A stretch of DNA of 64,000 nt from Flammulina velutipes (taxonomy: Eukaryota; Basidiomycota; Agaricomycetes; Agaricales; Physalacriaceae). Within the stretch, counting starts at the first letter, position 1. Each line of letters opens with the position of its first letter. Shown piece after piece: positions 30,550-41,816 of this stretch. The notes below the pieces were generated by a model. The model did no database searches. It saw only the letters and a list, made by a program, of their open reading frames with translations, and was not told where the DNA came from. The stretch is from contig CM022376.1 in the NCBI GenBank assembly GCA_011800155.1, positions 682,001 through 746,000 of the forward strand, read 5' to 3'. Made by a program: the position numbers and the translations under genes.

Positions 30550-32652
30550 CTGGTCCCTCGACGCTCCCGACACGAAATTATCGACCCCGATGATGAACGT
30601 ACATGACCCCCTCCGTCCACCAAACAGGGAATAACGAGTGCACAGACTCTTCTGGGACTATTGGCAAGCTCAGATGCACGCACACGGTACGTTCCGACGT
30701 ATTTACTCCCTGCCGACTATTTTTGACGATGCTCGAACAGATTACAGTGCGGAACGCAACACCCCACAGCACCCTCCTAAGACGCCATTCGCCTAAATGA
30801 TATTCTCTCCCCTTGACCTTGACCTTACTCAACTTGGGTACCAAATTCTCTTCTCGCAGTTGCCGATGCTAATTTTTTCCAAGCTATGGGTAACGTTCAA
30901 CGTTACGACTCAACGCAGCATTTGACCTATCATTCGCCCAAGATATACATCTGTTCATACCGTTTTTGCTCGGAAACGAATGTCTTGCTATAGTCGTCGT
31001 CACTTGTGCTTTGTTCCTATTAGCTCTCTCAATTAACAATATCGCCTCTTCCACTCTTTCCTCACAAGGCCCGGTTGGATGGCGACGCGCAACACGTTTC
31101 GGTGCTGTTTGCTGCTATGGCCCGTTCCCTTCCCGTGGTGCATGGCGCTGAATGTAAAGTCAAGTCCACTATTGGGCTTGGGCATGTAGCCATACCTTGC
31201 GCGCTCACCTCCAGGCTGTGGCGTATGTAGGCAGGCTCTTTTTCTTTCCGTACATCTTCCCAAGCCCTCTCTTCCCGAAACCTCAAGCCCGGAGCCCACG
31301 ACAAGGACGTAGTAGGATGATTCGTGTTACCATCTTCTCCGGGAATCCTCTTTAACATGCGTGCGAGAGAAGCACCTCGTCTGGGCAGCTCTGGGTTCTG
31401 GGCGATGGAGAAAATGTTGTAAAGCTCACACGCCGTGTGATACACATTGATCTACATCTATTCTTGCTGTAGCTATTGTCGTCGCCCCTCATCTTCGGAA
31501 CGGAGTGAATATCTGTATTGCTTCTGGCCGTTAGTCGATCAAGCGAATGAATATGTGCGCACATCTCTGGAACTTTGGGGTGCTTGGGGCTTCCGACGGT
31601 TCTCGTGTGGCGGGGCCTTGGTCTACGTCCGAGTCAAGACCCAAGAGGCCGTCCAGAAAGACAGCCAAATGTTAGCAATGATAAGTGGATCTCGTCGGAT
31701 CTAGAGTGTTGTATGTGCTGTATCTTCCCACCAATCCCCACTTTGTCGGAAACATATACAAAGCTGGTCGACCCTCTTTATCGATCCTTCCAATTTCTCA
31801 AAGCAGATGTTTTGAGTTGTGCCCACCGCAGTTCACAATTCACCGCAGATTGTACTAACGCCTCAAGCTCAGGATTCGGGTTTCGGTTCGGTACACCTAT
31901 CATTGATTAGAAGAAATTGCTGTCGGACTGATATTAACTCGCATAGCCTCCTCTGATTCTGTACCCAGATACTATAGACTATAAACTATTGTCAGGAACC
32001 AATGCATATTTCGATCATCCAGGATAATCCTTCCTACTTGTGAGTCTATCTACACCAATGAAACTCATCATGAAATAAAGAGAGAGTCGTTCTTACGCGA
32101 AGTACCTACACGCACTGCGCCACTGGGGTGTGCACATTCCGTATTTCTATGGGCACTTATAGGTCCACGAGGATTGATCGGATCAACAAATAATTGATCG
32201 TATAAATGCTTGATCATGATCGAATATGCATCCTGTGGTATAGCAGGGTATAGCCTCAATTTAAAAGTCCCGTGGGGTCAAATCTGCCCTAAATCTCGGA
32301 ATCGTGATGACCGTAAGATAGTTAGTATGTCGGCGATGGCACTGCCAACCGGCTGGACGTCCTCCTCGAAAGCCTCGTCCAATCCATCAGAAGAGGTTTC
32401 ACACCGGGCACCGTCTCATCAACGTTCGTTCCTTTCGGACTCGAAGAAGCCTCGGCGACAGCAAAACAACATCATGTGTAGCAAGAACACTGTACTTGAG
32501 CACTCAATGCTGTCGACTTCGCAATATAGATTAAGAACACATTGCCCAACAATACATCCCATCTTGCCCGAGACTTGTACTACTTAGTAGGTATTCTGCG
32601 CCGCATTATAGTCTATAAACCTTCCGTCCATGGCATACAGCTATTCCAAATC
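30550..32652. other. intergenic with scraps of duplicated sequence
   Basis: Contains a weak relative of the tail motif (CCTCAAGCCCGGAGCCCACGA, reverse orientation, near 31280) and the second copy of the short repeat at 32078-32282. No gene is supported. Confidence 0.45.
32078..32282. repeat. short dispersed repeat, copy 2
   Basis: Homologous to 6524-6670: GTGCACATTCC, TCTATGGGCAC, TTGATCGGATCAACAA and GGGGTCAAATC in order, with a longer spacer before the last motif. Confidence 0.55.
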
Positions 32653-32660
32653 TATAAAAC
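32653..32660 (+). promoter_or_regulatory. TATA box of zinc-finger gene, copy 4
   Basis: TATAAAAC, 40 bp before the ATG at 32693 and just after CATACAGCTATTCC, a variant of the family's upstream motif. Confidence 0.55.
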
Positions 32661-32692
32661 ATACGCCCGTTGAGAATCATCTCAGTGCAGAC

Positions 32693-33680
32693 ATGCCCAT
32701 GGACAAGCAGACACAGTTCGACTTGAACTATAACCCCCCGGATAGATATATGTGCACTCTCTTTCCCCCTAGCTACTAGTGGCCTCACTAACCAAACCGA
32801 TCATAGGCAGAAGCATAGTTGAACAGAGCACAATGATAAGATCATCGATTCTTCGCTCTTTCAAGGTACGTGTTTGGCTGATACGGATGCTAATTTGACT
32901 TTCTTTCTTATTAGGAGGAAACTCAAGTGGCATGCTCGCGCTGCGCCACACTACCGGACCCGGGAGTATCCATAATCCTGCAGCACTAGGTATGTCTGAT
33001 AGCCTGGCAGATGAGAGGTATTGGTTGACCTATCTTCTAGACCCTTTCTACTACAGCTCCCCGAGTGATTTTGCCACGAGGGTCAATAGCCACGGATACC
33101 ACGTCACGCAATTTGGAAACGGTACCATTCACCAAAGTACACAGAGCACTGATTTCGATATTTTTTCATTGCCGATAGCTTCGGCGCCATCGAACTTGAT
33201 AGGGAACGTTGGTCATTACGCCACACTGCCATTTGCGTCCAACATCAACGAGTTTGTCCCACACATCTCGCATAGTTCTAACGTACTGCCTTACACCCAA
33301 ATGGATACACATCATCCAGTTGGACTACAAGTATCGCCACAAGTCGATGGAACTATCCTCCGCCGACGAGGCCCAGATGTCAACGGTATCAAGAAGCGTA
33401 GGGAGCGGGGCCCTTCCTTCTTTTGCGACGTCAGTGGATGCCATAATGTCGGACTTACAACTCGAGGAAGTCTGAATCGTGAGAGTAACTTTTTTGAGCT
33501 ATAGGTTAGAACTTACCTGGTTTTGAAGGTCACAAAAATGACAAACACTCGGGGAAGGAGCATCTATGCTGTGTGTGTTTTCGAGTATTTGCAGATTCCA
33601 CGTCGGTCGGTCGACACGAGCGGGATAAGCATGAGCGGGACGACACTGCGTCTCGTCGTAGGAATGTCGTGGACGGATAG
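32693..33680 (+). pseudogene. C2H2 zinc-finger gene, copy 4, with in-frame TGA
   Basis: Homology and phases give exons 32693-32751, 32807-32865, 32915-33478 and 33529-33680 (introns 55, 49 and 50 nt). The model is phase-consistent, but exon 2 contains TGA at 32820-32822 in the frame required by exon 3. Either the gene is a recent pseudogene, or translation starts at the ATG at 32932 in exon 3, which would give about 233 residues after splicing of the last intron. The conserved parts are intact: LRRRGPDVNGIKKRRER, finger 1 (FFC-x4-C, H-KNDK-H) and finger 2 (C-CV-C-x12-H-ERDK-H). The second His-pair spacing matches the paralogs. It is followed directly by copy 5 rather than by a DUF6699 gene. 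Confidence 0.6.
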
Positions 33681-34332
33681 CTGGCATGATTAAATAGTAG
33701 TACTTATATCTATCTTACACTCTTTTGTTTCCATAACATACATATCTCACAGGCTCAGTGTAATCTCACCTCCAGAAAGAGTGTCGAGGTTTCGTGTAGA
33801 TGAGGATAAGGTGTGGAGACGATGTGTGAAGGCAATGTGAAGGACAAATTCAGATCAAGTAAGTATCAGTGACCGATTTCGCCGGAAGGATCGGACAGTC
33901 GGAGCCGATGTGGCGCACCGGCCGCTGCCAGTGTCTCTTACAAAGACTTCGATCTAGAATCATCTGGCACGTAGAAACTACTGGGTTGCATGTATTACCT
34001 ATTATTGCCGTGAGCTCTCATTCCACAATGCGGTCCGTGGGACAAGGCCAGTTATGTTGGTAGTGCTCGATTGTCATCTTCAGCGGCTTCGCCATCGATA
34101 CAGGCGCCGAAGACTAAGTTCAGTTAGTTCCCACTGAATGGAGTTCTTGCACAGACGCACCGCTTTTGGAAGGGATCAGCAAGAGATACCGCTTTAGGCG
34201 GACAGGGACAACGGTAAAAGTCATCAATAATCGCGCGCCGAGGGTGCTATCTAGTTCAATGAGAATGTCAGGTCGGGCGCATATAGTGATCCATAGTTTT
34301 TCACACGCACATACAGCTACGGAATTCTCGAG
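33681..34332. other. intergenic, upstream of zinc-finger copy 5
   Basis: No gene seen. The last 60 bp hold CATACAGCTACGGAATTC and the TATA box of copy 5. Confidence 0.5.
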
Positions 34333-34340
34333 TATATATA
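34333..34340 (+). promoter_or_regulatory. TATA box of zinc-finger gene, copy 5
   Basis: TATATATA, 69 bp before the ATG at 34409, preceded by CATACAGCTACGGAATTC as in copy 3. Confidence 0.6.
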
Positions 34341-34408
34341 CGGCCAAGTATTTGATGCTCTCCCCACCAAGCCTCGCTTTTGTCACGGTATCCCGTACAT
34401 TAGAACTC

Positions 34409-35488
34409 ATGGCCAATCATTGGCTTCCTGTTGATCCAGAAGTCTATCTCGTGTACACCTGTTCTATCTTCTTCTCTACGCACCCTCGCTAACAAGTACT
34501 GCATTTGTAGGAGTGACGAGGATGACTACAACCGCGCGCATTCATCATTCAGTATGCGTCTGACTTGGGCCAACTAATGATATGTTAACCTTTTTCAAGC
34601 GCCAGACAACGTCGGCTTCGCGCGCAACTCCTTCAGCGTCATCCAGGAAACGACATATGCACGTAAGTACATTACAATGACAAGGTAGGGAGTCGACCTT
34701 TATTAACCGTCCTGTAGATGCTCTCTGGGATTCGAACAGTGTCCCCACCAGTGATTCTGTTACGAGACCTGATGCCATTATCCCGTTGCACAATAGCCAC
34801 GAGCAATACGGCTTCAGACAAGAACAATCACTTTAACTCCCGTAGCTCCTCAGGCTGTTGCGTTTGACCTACAATTTGCGAAAGACCCCTGGCAAATTCC
34901 GAACACTGTCATGGCAGTGCCGCCGGCATCCTACCATGAACAAGTCTTCCCACTGGGTATCTCGTACATGGATGACTCTCGCGCCCATGGTACGTCTCCG
35001 GCGACCCATATCTCATCGGTCCCCAAGGAACTCGAGCACCAGCGAGTCCCAAGCGCCACGTCCTTCGAGTTGAGCAGCACCAGGACTCTGTATGGGCCAC
35101 CGTCGTATAATACCCCAGGTACTACGCCAGCTCCAAGAGCCCGTGGAGCGCCAGTCCGTCGACGAGGCCCAGATGTCAAGGGCATCGAGAAGCGAAGGAG
35201 AAAAGATACTACATTCGTTTGCCCTGTTAATGGTTGTAACAGCATCGGCTTCACGACTCGCGGAAGTCTAAATCGTGAGCATCATCTATAAAAATTTCAG
35301 CAATTTATTACCTGACACTTCCTCAAGGTCACTGCAAGGACAAACACAGGGGGAAGGAGCATCGATGCTCTGTATGTTTGCACACTTTTGCTGATTCCAC
35401 GTCAGTCGGTCGACATGAGCGCGACAAGCACCAGCGAGCTTATAACCCGAGACGGCGAGAAGGAGATTTATTTTTGATATCCTTCTAG
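34409..35488 (+). CDS. C2H2 zinc-finger protein, copy 5 (module B)
   Basis: Proposed exons: 34409-34452, 34511-34551, 34600-34662, 34718-34750, 34846-35274 and 35328-35488, giving 256 residues. Most introns are 48-58 nt with good donors. The fourth (34751-34845, 95 nt, GTGATT donor) is uncertain but needed for phase. The product opens MANHWLPVDPEVYL. The middle is Ser/Thr/Pro-rich, followed by VRRRGPDVKGIEKRRRKD, finger 1 (FVC-x4-C, H-CKDK-H) and finger 2 (C-SV-C-x12-H-ERDK-H). It stands at the head of module B, about 750 bp before the DUF6699 gene on the same strand, the same arrangement as copy 6 in module C. Probable nuclear DNA-binding protein. Confidence 0.7.
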
Positions 35489-36242
35489 TGTTGATATCTT
35501 CCATGTGGTTCTGAAAGGTGTTGGCATGGCTTCGCCAAATGAATAAGAGTACTGTAATGATGTCGTTCATGTTCACGTTCCGAGAGAGGATGAAGCCAAA
35601 CGTAACGGACGCACCTGTATGTCCAATGTCCACGTCTTACAAGACCTGAGGAAATGATACAATTGATTACGCGAGATATTTGGTGGATTCAGAGCTCTAG
35701 CTGAATCGTTGAGCAGGACAGGGTAAAAACTCATTGGGAGTAGATTGGACGATTTTGGAGGTAGAATCCGGAGCAGCTCGAGAAGCTAGACAAGATCCTT
35801 ATTGAAAGCGCAAGAAACAGCAACCATGTTTCATCGTTTGCATATAGTAGAGGTGTAAAGATCGTGCGTTCGTCCCGATATATGATGTGAGATACGAGTC
35901 AAAATAGCCAATAGATACCCAGAGTTGTCCACAGTTTCCCGTGAATTGGCAATAGCGACCATGAGAGCAAAGACATAGTAGGAGGCCGAGGTGATGGAAC
36001 AAAGGAGAAAGAAAGAATAATATTTGTTCGTGTTGATCGTCATACCAATCTCTCTGCCTGGTACCTTCACGTCGTCTGACGGCTAACGACGTAACGACCT
36101 TCTCTCCTACTTGTATCTGATATCTGTACTGCTGCTGTCATCTTGCTTTGATTGGTTGCTATCAAACATCGTGCGTTTTCCTTTCCTTATACCATCATAC
36201 TCACCATCAACCAAGAACTTCAGATTATTCGTTTTTTCTCCC
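35489..36242 (+). promoter_or_regulatory. spacer and conserved 5' flank of DUF6699 gene, copy B
   Basis: From about 35930 it carries the same blocks as the flanks of copies A and C (GAGCAAAG, GGTGATGGAACAAAG, TGTTGATCGTCATACCAATCTCT, TGGTACCTTCACGTCGT, GGTTGCTATCA). No separate gene is seen between the zinc-finger and DUF6699 genes. Confidence 0.55.
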
Positions 36243-37318
36243 ATGATGGACAATCGGACAGCGCATTTCGCTGGATCTTCTCACCAACCTTCACGCTCGA
36301 TCCTAAAACCATCCCGTTCATCGCATGGACGCCAACCAGCTCGCTCACCCCCGTCATCATCTACTTCCCCACCATTACCATCCCGACGGACAGTACAGAT
36401 AATCGACCCTCCGGATGTGCAAATCACGCGTAGCCTCGCCACTATTCCCGCCCATGGCCCTATCCCAGAAATGACCATCACCTTTCCCGCAGTCCAAAAC
36501 GCAGAACAGCTCGAACAGCTCGCGTCGGAGCTCGTCAGGCAGATCCAGGCGCGGCGGAGACAACTAGAGTCGAATCTAACGAAGGACCATAGATTACTGG
36601 GCCCTTCATTGCCGTCAGCCGGTCGTCCCTCTCGCGCGCCCGATGAGTATCCCGAGTTCAGACAAGTCCTGATGGGACCATGGCAGGCAGGTGCGAACTG
36701 TATGCAGTATTTCTCTTTCCTCAAGCATTACGGGCTGAATATCCTACAGATGGTCCAATCCTCAAAGCCCGCGATGCCATGAAGCTTGGCCCTCTCCACA
36801 TTAACCCTCATATTTGCACCAACAGCGATGGTCCACGGGTTATATGGGACGTGACTCAGCCGATAACCACTGCTGTCATCATTGACGGCGACCGTGTCAT
36901 ACCATACGACGACTTCCGATACGAGCCAGCGACTTCTCCGCGATTGAAACAAGTAAAGACCATATCCCGACTCATGCATTGGAACTGGCTTATTCGTTCG
37001 CGATACGATTCAGAGGAGATGGGTGTCACCATCGGGGACCTTTTAAATGGCCTTTCAGTATCACTAGGTATTCGTATGAATGAGTGGGACATGAACAACC
37101 TCGACGAGGAGGCTAGGAATACCGCCATTAACACTTATCGAGCTCGCTGTCCGGAAGGGAAGGGTCCTCGGATATATGATATACTGGCGGGAAGTACTAT
37201 GTTTGGTGGATGGATATATGACCAGGATTATGAGCGTGAGAGAGACTTCTCGGACAAGGATTGGGAGCTAAATATTTTAGTATCGTATCTTCCCAATACA
37301 CCACCACATGGCCAATAA
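36243..37318 (+). CDS. DUF6699-like protein, copy B
   Basis: Exons 36243-36699 and 36750-37318, with a 50 nt intron (GTATGC...CTACAG), encode 341 residues. The layout is as in copy A: a Ser/Pro/Arg-rich N-terminus (SILKPSRSSHGRQ), a helical Glu/Arg segment, then the DUF6699-type core with INPHI, VIWDV, PATSPR, WNW, VTIGDLL and MFGGW. The C-terminal exon is clearly diverged from A and C, which resemble each other, while the N-terminal exon is similar in all three. The ATGATG start is shared with copy A. The stop is 373 bp from the stop of the convergent DUF6535 gene, much further than the 24 bp seen in A and C. Function unknown. Confidence 0.75.
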
Positions 37319-37691
37319 CGAATACTTCCCGCTGGGCAATAGCCGAGCGTTCACAATATGTTTTGTCCATCACTTCTATTCTTACACACGACAGCAGAAC
37401 TGGAAGGGCTTTCTTGCTCTAAGGACCAGCTCGGGAAAAGGTGAGTTGCGCAACATCAGAATAGAAGTAATATACAATGTTAAGGACGGTAGATCGAATC
37501 ATAGTAAGTTGTCTGGGCTACAGCTACCTCCGATGTACAAGTATACCTATCAATGGCTACCGTATGGCACATTGTTGTGATATTAGGTTTGGGCTAGGCG
37601 GAAATATGGGCCACATTAACAGAGGGGCATTCATTCCAAATCGCCACAGAAAGCAATACTGGTGTCACATAAATACGTTACATGTGTTCAA
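37319..37691. other. copy-B-specific spacer between convergent genes
   Basis: About 370 bp with no counterpart in copies A and C, where the gap is 24 bp. No gene or clear terminal repeats seen. It coincides with the most diverged C-terminus of the DUF6535 protein. Confidence 0.5.
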
Positions 37692-40445
37692 TTACATTAC
37701 AACAATCCCTTCAAGTGTCTCTAGAGCACCCAAGTGGTTCTCCTCGGGCCCATCGGCACGCCATTCCTGTAAGAGCTCTCGCGCATCCGACACGATGTCT
37801 GTCTTGAAGGAGGGGATAACACTTCCCAGAACATCGAGCCAGCGACAATCGCAAACTCTGCGCAAGAGAAAACGCGTTTTGTCGGAACGAATACTATCCC
37901 TCATGATGCCAAAGACGGTCAAACATATGGTCAGCTTCTCCAACGGCACCACCGCCTCGTTTAGAAGACGCGCCTTGAAGCATCCAAGGATCCTCTCTGC
38001 AATGTTATCCCGAATTGCAACGTCCGGATGCGACGAGAGGCCAGCGGTGATGTCACTGAGCACACGTAGGATCGGTTCGAATGGGCTTCTGTAGTTGGAT
38101 GCAGCGTACACTTCCGTAAAGAAGGAGACTATCCAGTCGTCGATATCCTTGTCGGGAACGTATTCGTTGGCTAGCAGGGTCAAGTTCTCCCGTAGAATAG
38201 GCTCAGATAGCGCCGCTCCCACTGTGACCGCGGCTGGGGCAAGTGAGAAAGCCGCTCGAACGATATTCGACTTCAGGTCATCGTCATCATCCCCATCCGG
38301 CACAGATATCACCACCAGCACATCGAAAAGCGCCTTATGTCCGCTCCCTGGTCCACTGACGAAACGTGACTCCCGCGGCGCGTCCATATGTTCCCTCAAA
38401 ACGGTTGTCCCAGCCTCCCCATCAAGAAACAACTTGAAGCATGACGCCAGTGGCCGGAAAACCAGGGAATCCGCCATAGTGATCGTCCTCGCGACACGTG
38501 CGAGAAGAGGGAGCAGCTTGGGCTTCACGTTTGCATCATGCTTCCCCCTTGCCAGCACATACACCAGAGTGTCCAACAACAACGCCAAAGAACGTCCGTC
38601 CAAAGGCGTCTTCTCCGTGACGTGGCGCTCCAGAAGCTCGTGCATCTCAACCATTGGATCGCGATCCTGCTTCTTGGTCTGGGGATGAAGGTGGTAGAAG
38701 AGTGTCTCCATCGAGATCAATGCGACAAAGTTCTTGATTGGCAATGGCTCCTGCTCCAGGGGTGGGTCCGCGGTTTTGTAGATCGTCCAGACTTCCATGC
38801 TGGTCTCGTCCAATAGCCCGTACGCGGAAGAGAAGAAGAGAGTAGGCGAGGAGGCGAGTGACACGTCAGTACCTTCGCCATCGAGAGCGAGGCACTTGAG
38901 CAGGTAAATGAAACTGAGAGAAAACTCATAGGTCTCCTCAGCCACCCAGGACTCATCTTCCTCCAGAATCTCCTCGTCATCGGTCAGGATCTTCGAATAT
39001 AGAAGCCGAGGGATACCCGTCGACAACATCTCGTACGCTTTTCTCGGCACATACGGAAGAGTCCTGATAGACTTCAACGCCAAATCCACAGACGAACTCC
39101 GCCGACATGTCGTCAATAACCATGCGACCATGTTCCAATCAAGTTCGTTCGAGTACTTCTCCACAAACTCCTCCTCCCGGTCAGATCTCGGATGAGCGTG
39201 GTATAGCGGAAAAGTCGACACTGATTCCACGCTGCCCTTTTCGAGGTCCATGTTCGACGTCAACTCCGATGCAGACTCGGGCGCTCGACCCACGATGGAT
39301 ATCGGCATCTTCCTCAGCATCCACCTGCCAGCAGCCCCAAGCGACCCACAGAGGCTGGAAAAGATCTTCGGTACCACCATCATCGCCGTGTTGTGATACG
39401 GGCACATCTCCCTCCAGGCAGCCATGGCAGTCATTCCCATGTAGACCACGAGCAACCACACCGCGAGTGCCATAACCACGTACGCCGAGACTCGGTGGTA
39501 CGACCAGAGCTTCATGACGAAGCCCAAGAAAAAGAAGATGACCGACAGGTGCATCAACAACGGGAGGCCCAACACCCATTCCTCGACCTTGAACTTGAGC
39601 ATCGCGTCCCATCGTGCCTGTCGTCGCCGAGCGTAATCGTACAGGCTTCCGTTCCGCAGATCGCGACGAAACTCGTGTAGCCAAAACTTGACATAGAACG
39701 CGTAGACAAAGATGCAAAGCGTGCAGGTGACGGATATACTCCAGAACAAAACGGTGGCGATGGATAGGGCAGAAGGAGGCGGGGGAGTTGACAGTTCGTT
39801 GTAGAGATCACGTTGGACGGAGACCGGGATGTTAACCGCTTCGAGCAAGGCCTCTGCCGCTGGTCCTAGGGAGAGAAACTTGACGAGTGTATTGGCAAAT
39901 GAGTCGTTGGGTTCCGGGCTCATTTCCAAGACCGCAAAGCCAGTCACCACTCCCGAGAACAGTCCAGTCTGACGAAATCAGCACCTCGCCTGACAGGGAC
40001 AAGCGCAAACTCACAATGAGTAGCAATGATTCGAGACTGCTGGTCCACCCTTTAATCGTCTCGCGATCGGAGGAGGTTGCTTCTTCGCGGTAAACTTCCC
40101 ACAACGGCGCATTGGCGTCTACACCGACACGACGCTTCCGCCTACGGGATGGCAAGTGATCCGCAGTGGGATAGTCGGTATCTTGACTTCCTCGGGAGCG
40201 TTGGCTAGAACGGGATGCGGGGCGTCTATCTGAATAGAGCTCAACAGATTGCTTGATCGTCAACGTACACACTCACTACGGCCCGGAAGCGATTCTGTAG
40301 ATTGGTTTGTAAGGCTTGAGTGCGAACTTGCGTAGCCTCTCATGTAACGTCGTGAGCTTCGTAGTCCTACACACTGCCGCCTCAATTTCCCAAAATCAGG
40401 CAGAAATACGATGAACGCACCAGAATGGGTTCTCGACCGGTGCAT
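37692..40445 (-). CDS. DUF6535-like four-helix membrane protein, copy B
   Basis: Exons 40445-40277, 40229-40015 and 39968-37692 (introns 47 and 46 nt) encode 886 residues. Exons 1 and 2 are nearly identical to copy A: Ser/Arg-rich tail, WEVYREEA, and four membrane helices at the same positions (about 118-143, 194-222, 260-282, 289-313). The middle is nearly identical to A, but from about 38170 downward (the last ~155 residues) the sequence diverges sharply and ends in LETLEGIVVM rather than the WDTLRALF-type end of A and C. This is a protein-level sign of mosaic exchange between copies. No known catalytic motif. Integral membrane protein of unknown function. Confidence 0.8.
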
Positions 40446-40578
40446 CGTGTTGGAATCGACCTTCACCAAGTGTATGGGAATGCTGGGATCGTCTCTCGAT
40501 AGGCCTGCGAGAATGTTGAAAGGCGAGTTTGCAAAGTGTGGTATTTCTCAAGGAACGCCTATAAAACGTGAGGCTTGA

Positions 40579-40586
40579 TTTATATA
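40579..40586 (-). promoter_or_regulatory. TATA box of DUF6535 gene, copy B
   Basis: TATATAAA on the minus strand, 134 bp before the ATG, as in copy A. Confidence 0.6.
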
Positions 40587-40589
40587 CGG

Positions 40590-41816
40590 AGATGAAGAAC
40601 GCACGCGCACAGGGACATCTCGACATCGATACCGCTTGGAGAACAAGGCATCAGGGTTTGTGGATCCTTGTTCCCGTCGCCTGAGATAATTGCTGGCGCA
40701 CTGTCTCTTGTGACAATCGAGGGAGGAAGCTGTCTGTGTGGTACTTGTCAACTGTGAATGTCACGTTTAGCTTTCGTATGGCAGCACGCAAAAAATGCCT
40801 GGTAGACATCAGTAGAAGTGCTTTGTACGAAGAAGATACATGCTCGTCGTCTCCTCGTGTCAAAACAAGGGTAAATGTCGCGCCTATCATCGGAGGCTTA
40901 TTGTGTTGGTCCATAAAGGACGACAAGCGCGATTAGTCTCCAGATGTATGTATGCTCCAGGTCGACAAAGACGGTACGGGAGCGCCAAAACTCGGCCTTT
41001 GCTGCATTCTGGGTAGCGTCAGACACACAAAACAATCGAAAAGTGCGCCACATACCTATACGGGCAAGACTGCCATTAACTCTCCTTCATAGGCAAAATT
41101 TGCGACCAGTACGAGGCGATTGCAACACATACCGTCGAGTCCGACAACGACGAAGATGGAATGGAGATGATGGTAGGAAACAAAGAGTGATCGGCGGTAT
41201 TCTTTGTTCCCGCCCTATTCCCGCCCAATATATTCGTTTTTTTTTCGTCCGCCTCTTCAAAAAAAAAACGATAATGTTGGTCTGACTAGGGAGACTAGTT
41301 CCCGCCGGTCACACTCCCGTTCTCAAGTTGTTCTCAGCGACGGCGCTCACGACGAGTTAGCTCAGTGTTTGTATGGTTGGATTGGAGTTGCATACTTATA
41401 ACCGGAGAGCTCAAGCTCTTGCAAATTTACCCCCAATATCAAGCTAGTGACTTCTTCCATTGACTGACCAGGTGTTAACATTACAACCTGCCATCTACGT
41501 GTTCAAAGATCAGTCCTATATTGTGAGCACCATTCTGTGCTCCAGTGGTGCGACGGATTGGAGAGCCCGAACGGAAATGTGGCGTTCAATTTTCGAACAA
41601 GATCAAGGCTAATTGCACACGAATTGTCCTCAGGATGCCATTCTCCTGGTCACACGTGGAATTCGGTAGAGTCGATCTGGACGCCGTCATATTATGAGGA
41701 CTGAACGTTGAAGTCTCCAAATGAAATTTAACATGGTTGTAGTTACTATGTGGCGCAGGAAAATAAAGTAAATGAATACAAAATCATTCATTGTAATTCC
41801 AAAAAAATGTTTTTCT
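40590..41816. other. conserved non-coding spacer, copy B
   Basis: Counterpart of 17445-18585. Between 40720 and 41030 it resembles copy C more than copy A. It holds the private 81 bp insertion at 41226-41306. No gene supported. Confidence 0.55.
41226..41306. mobile_element. 81 bp insertion with 8 bp duplication, private to copy B
   Basis: A 73 bp segment containing T9 and A10 runs is followed by a second TTCCCGCC (41299-41306). The first TTCCCGCC is at 41218-41225. Copies A and C have a single TTCCCGCC at this place. The 8 bp duplication fits a hAT-type target duplication, but the ends lack obvious inverted repeats. It could be a tiny MITE or a repair product. Confidence 0.55.
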
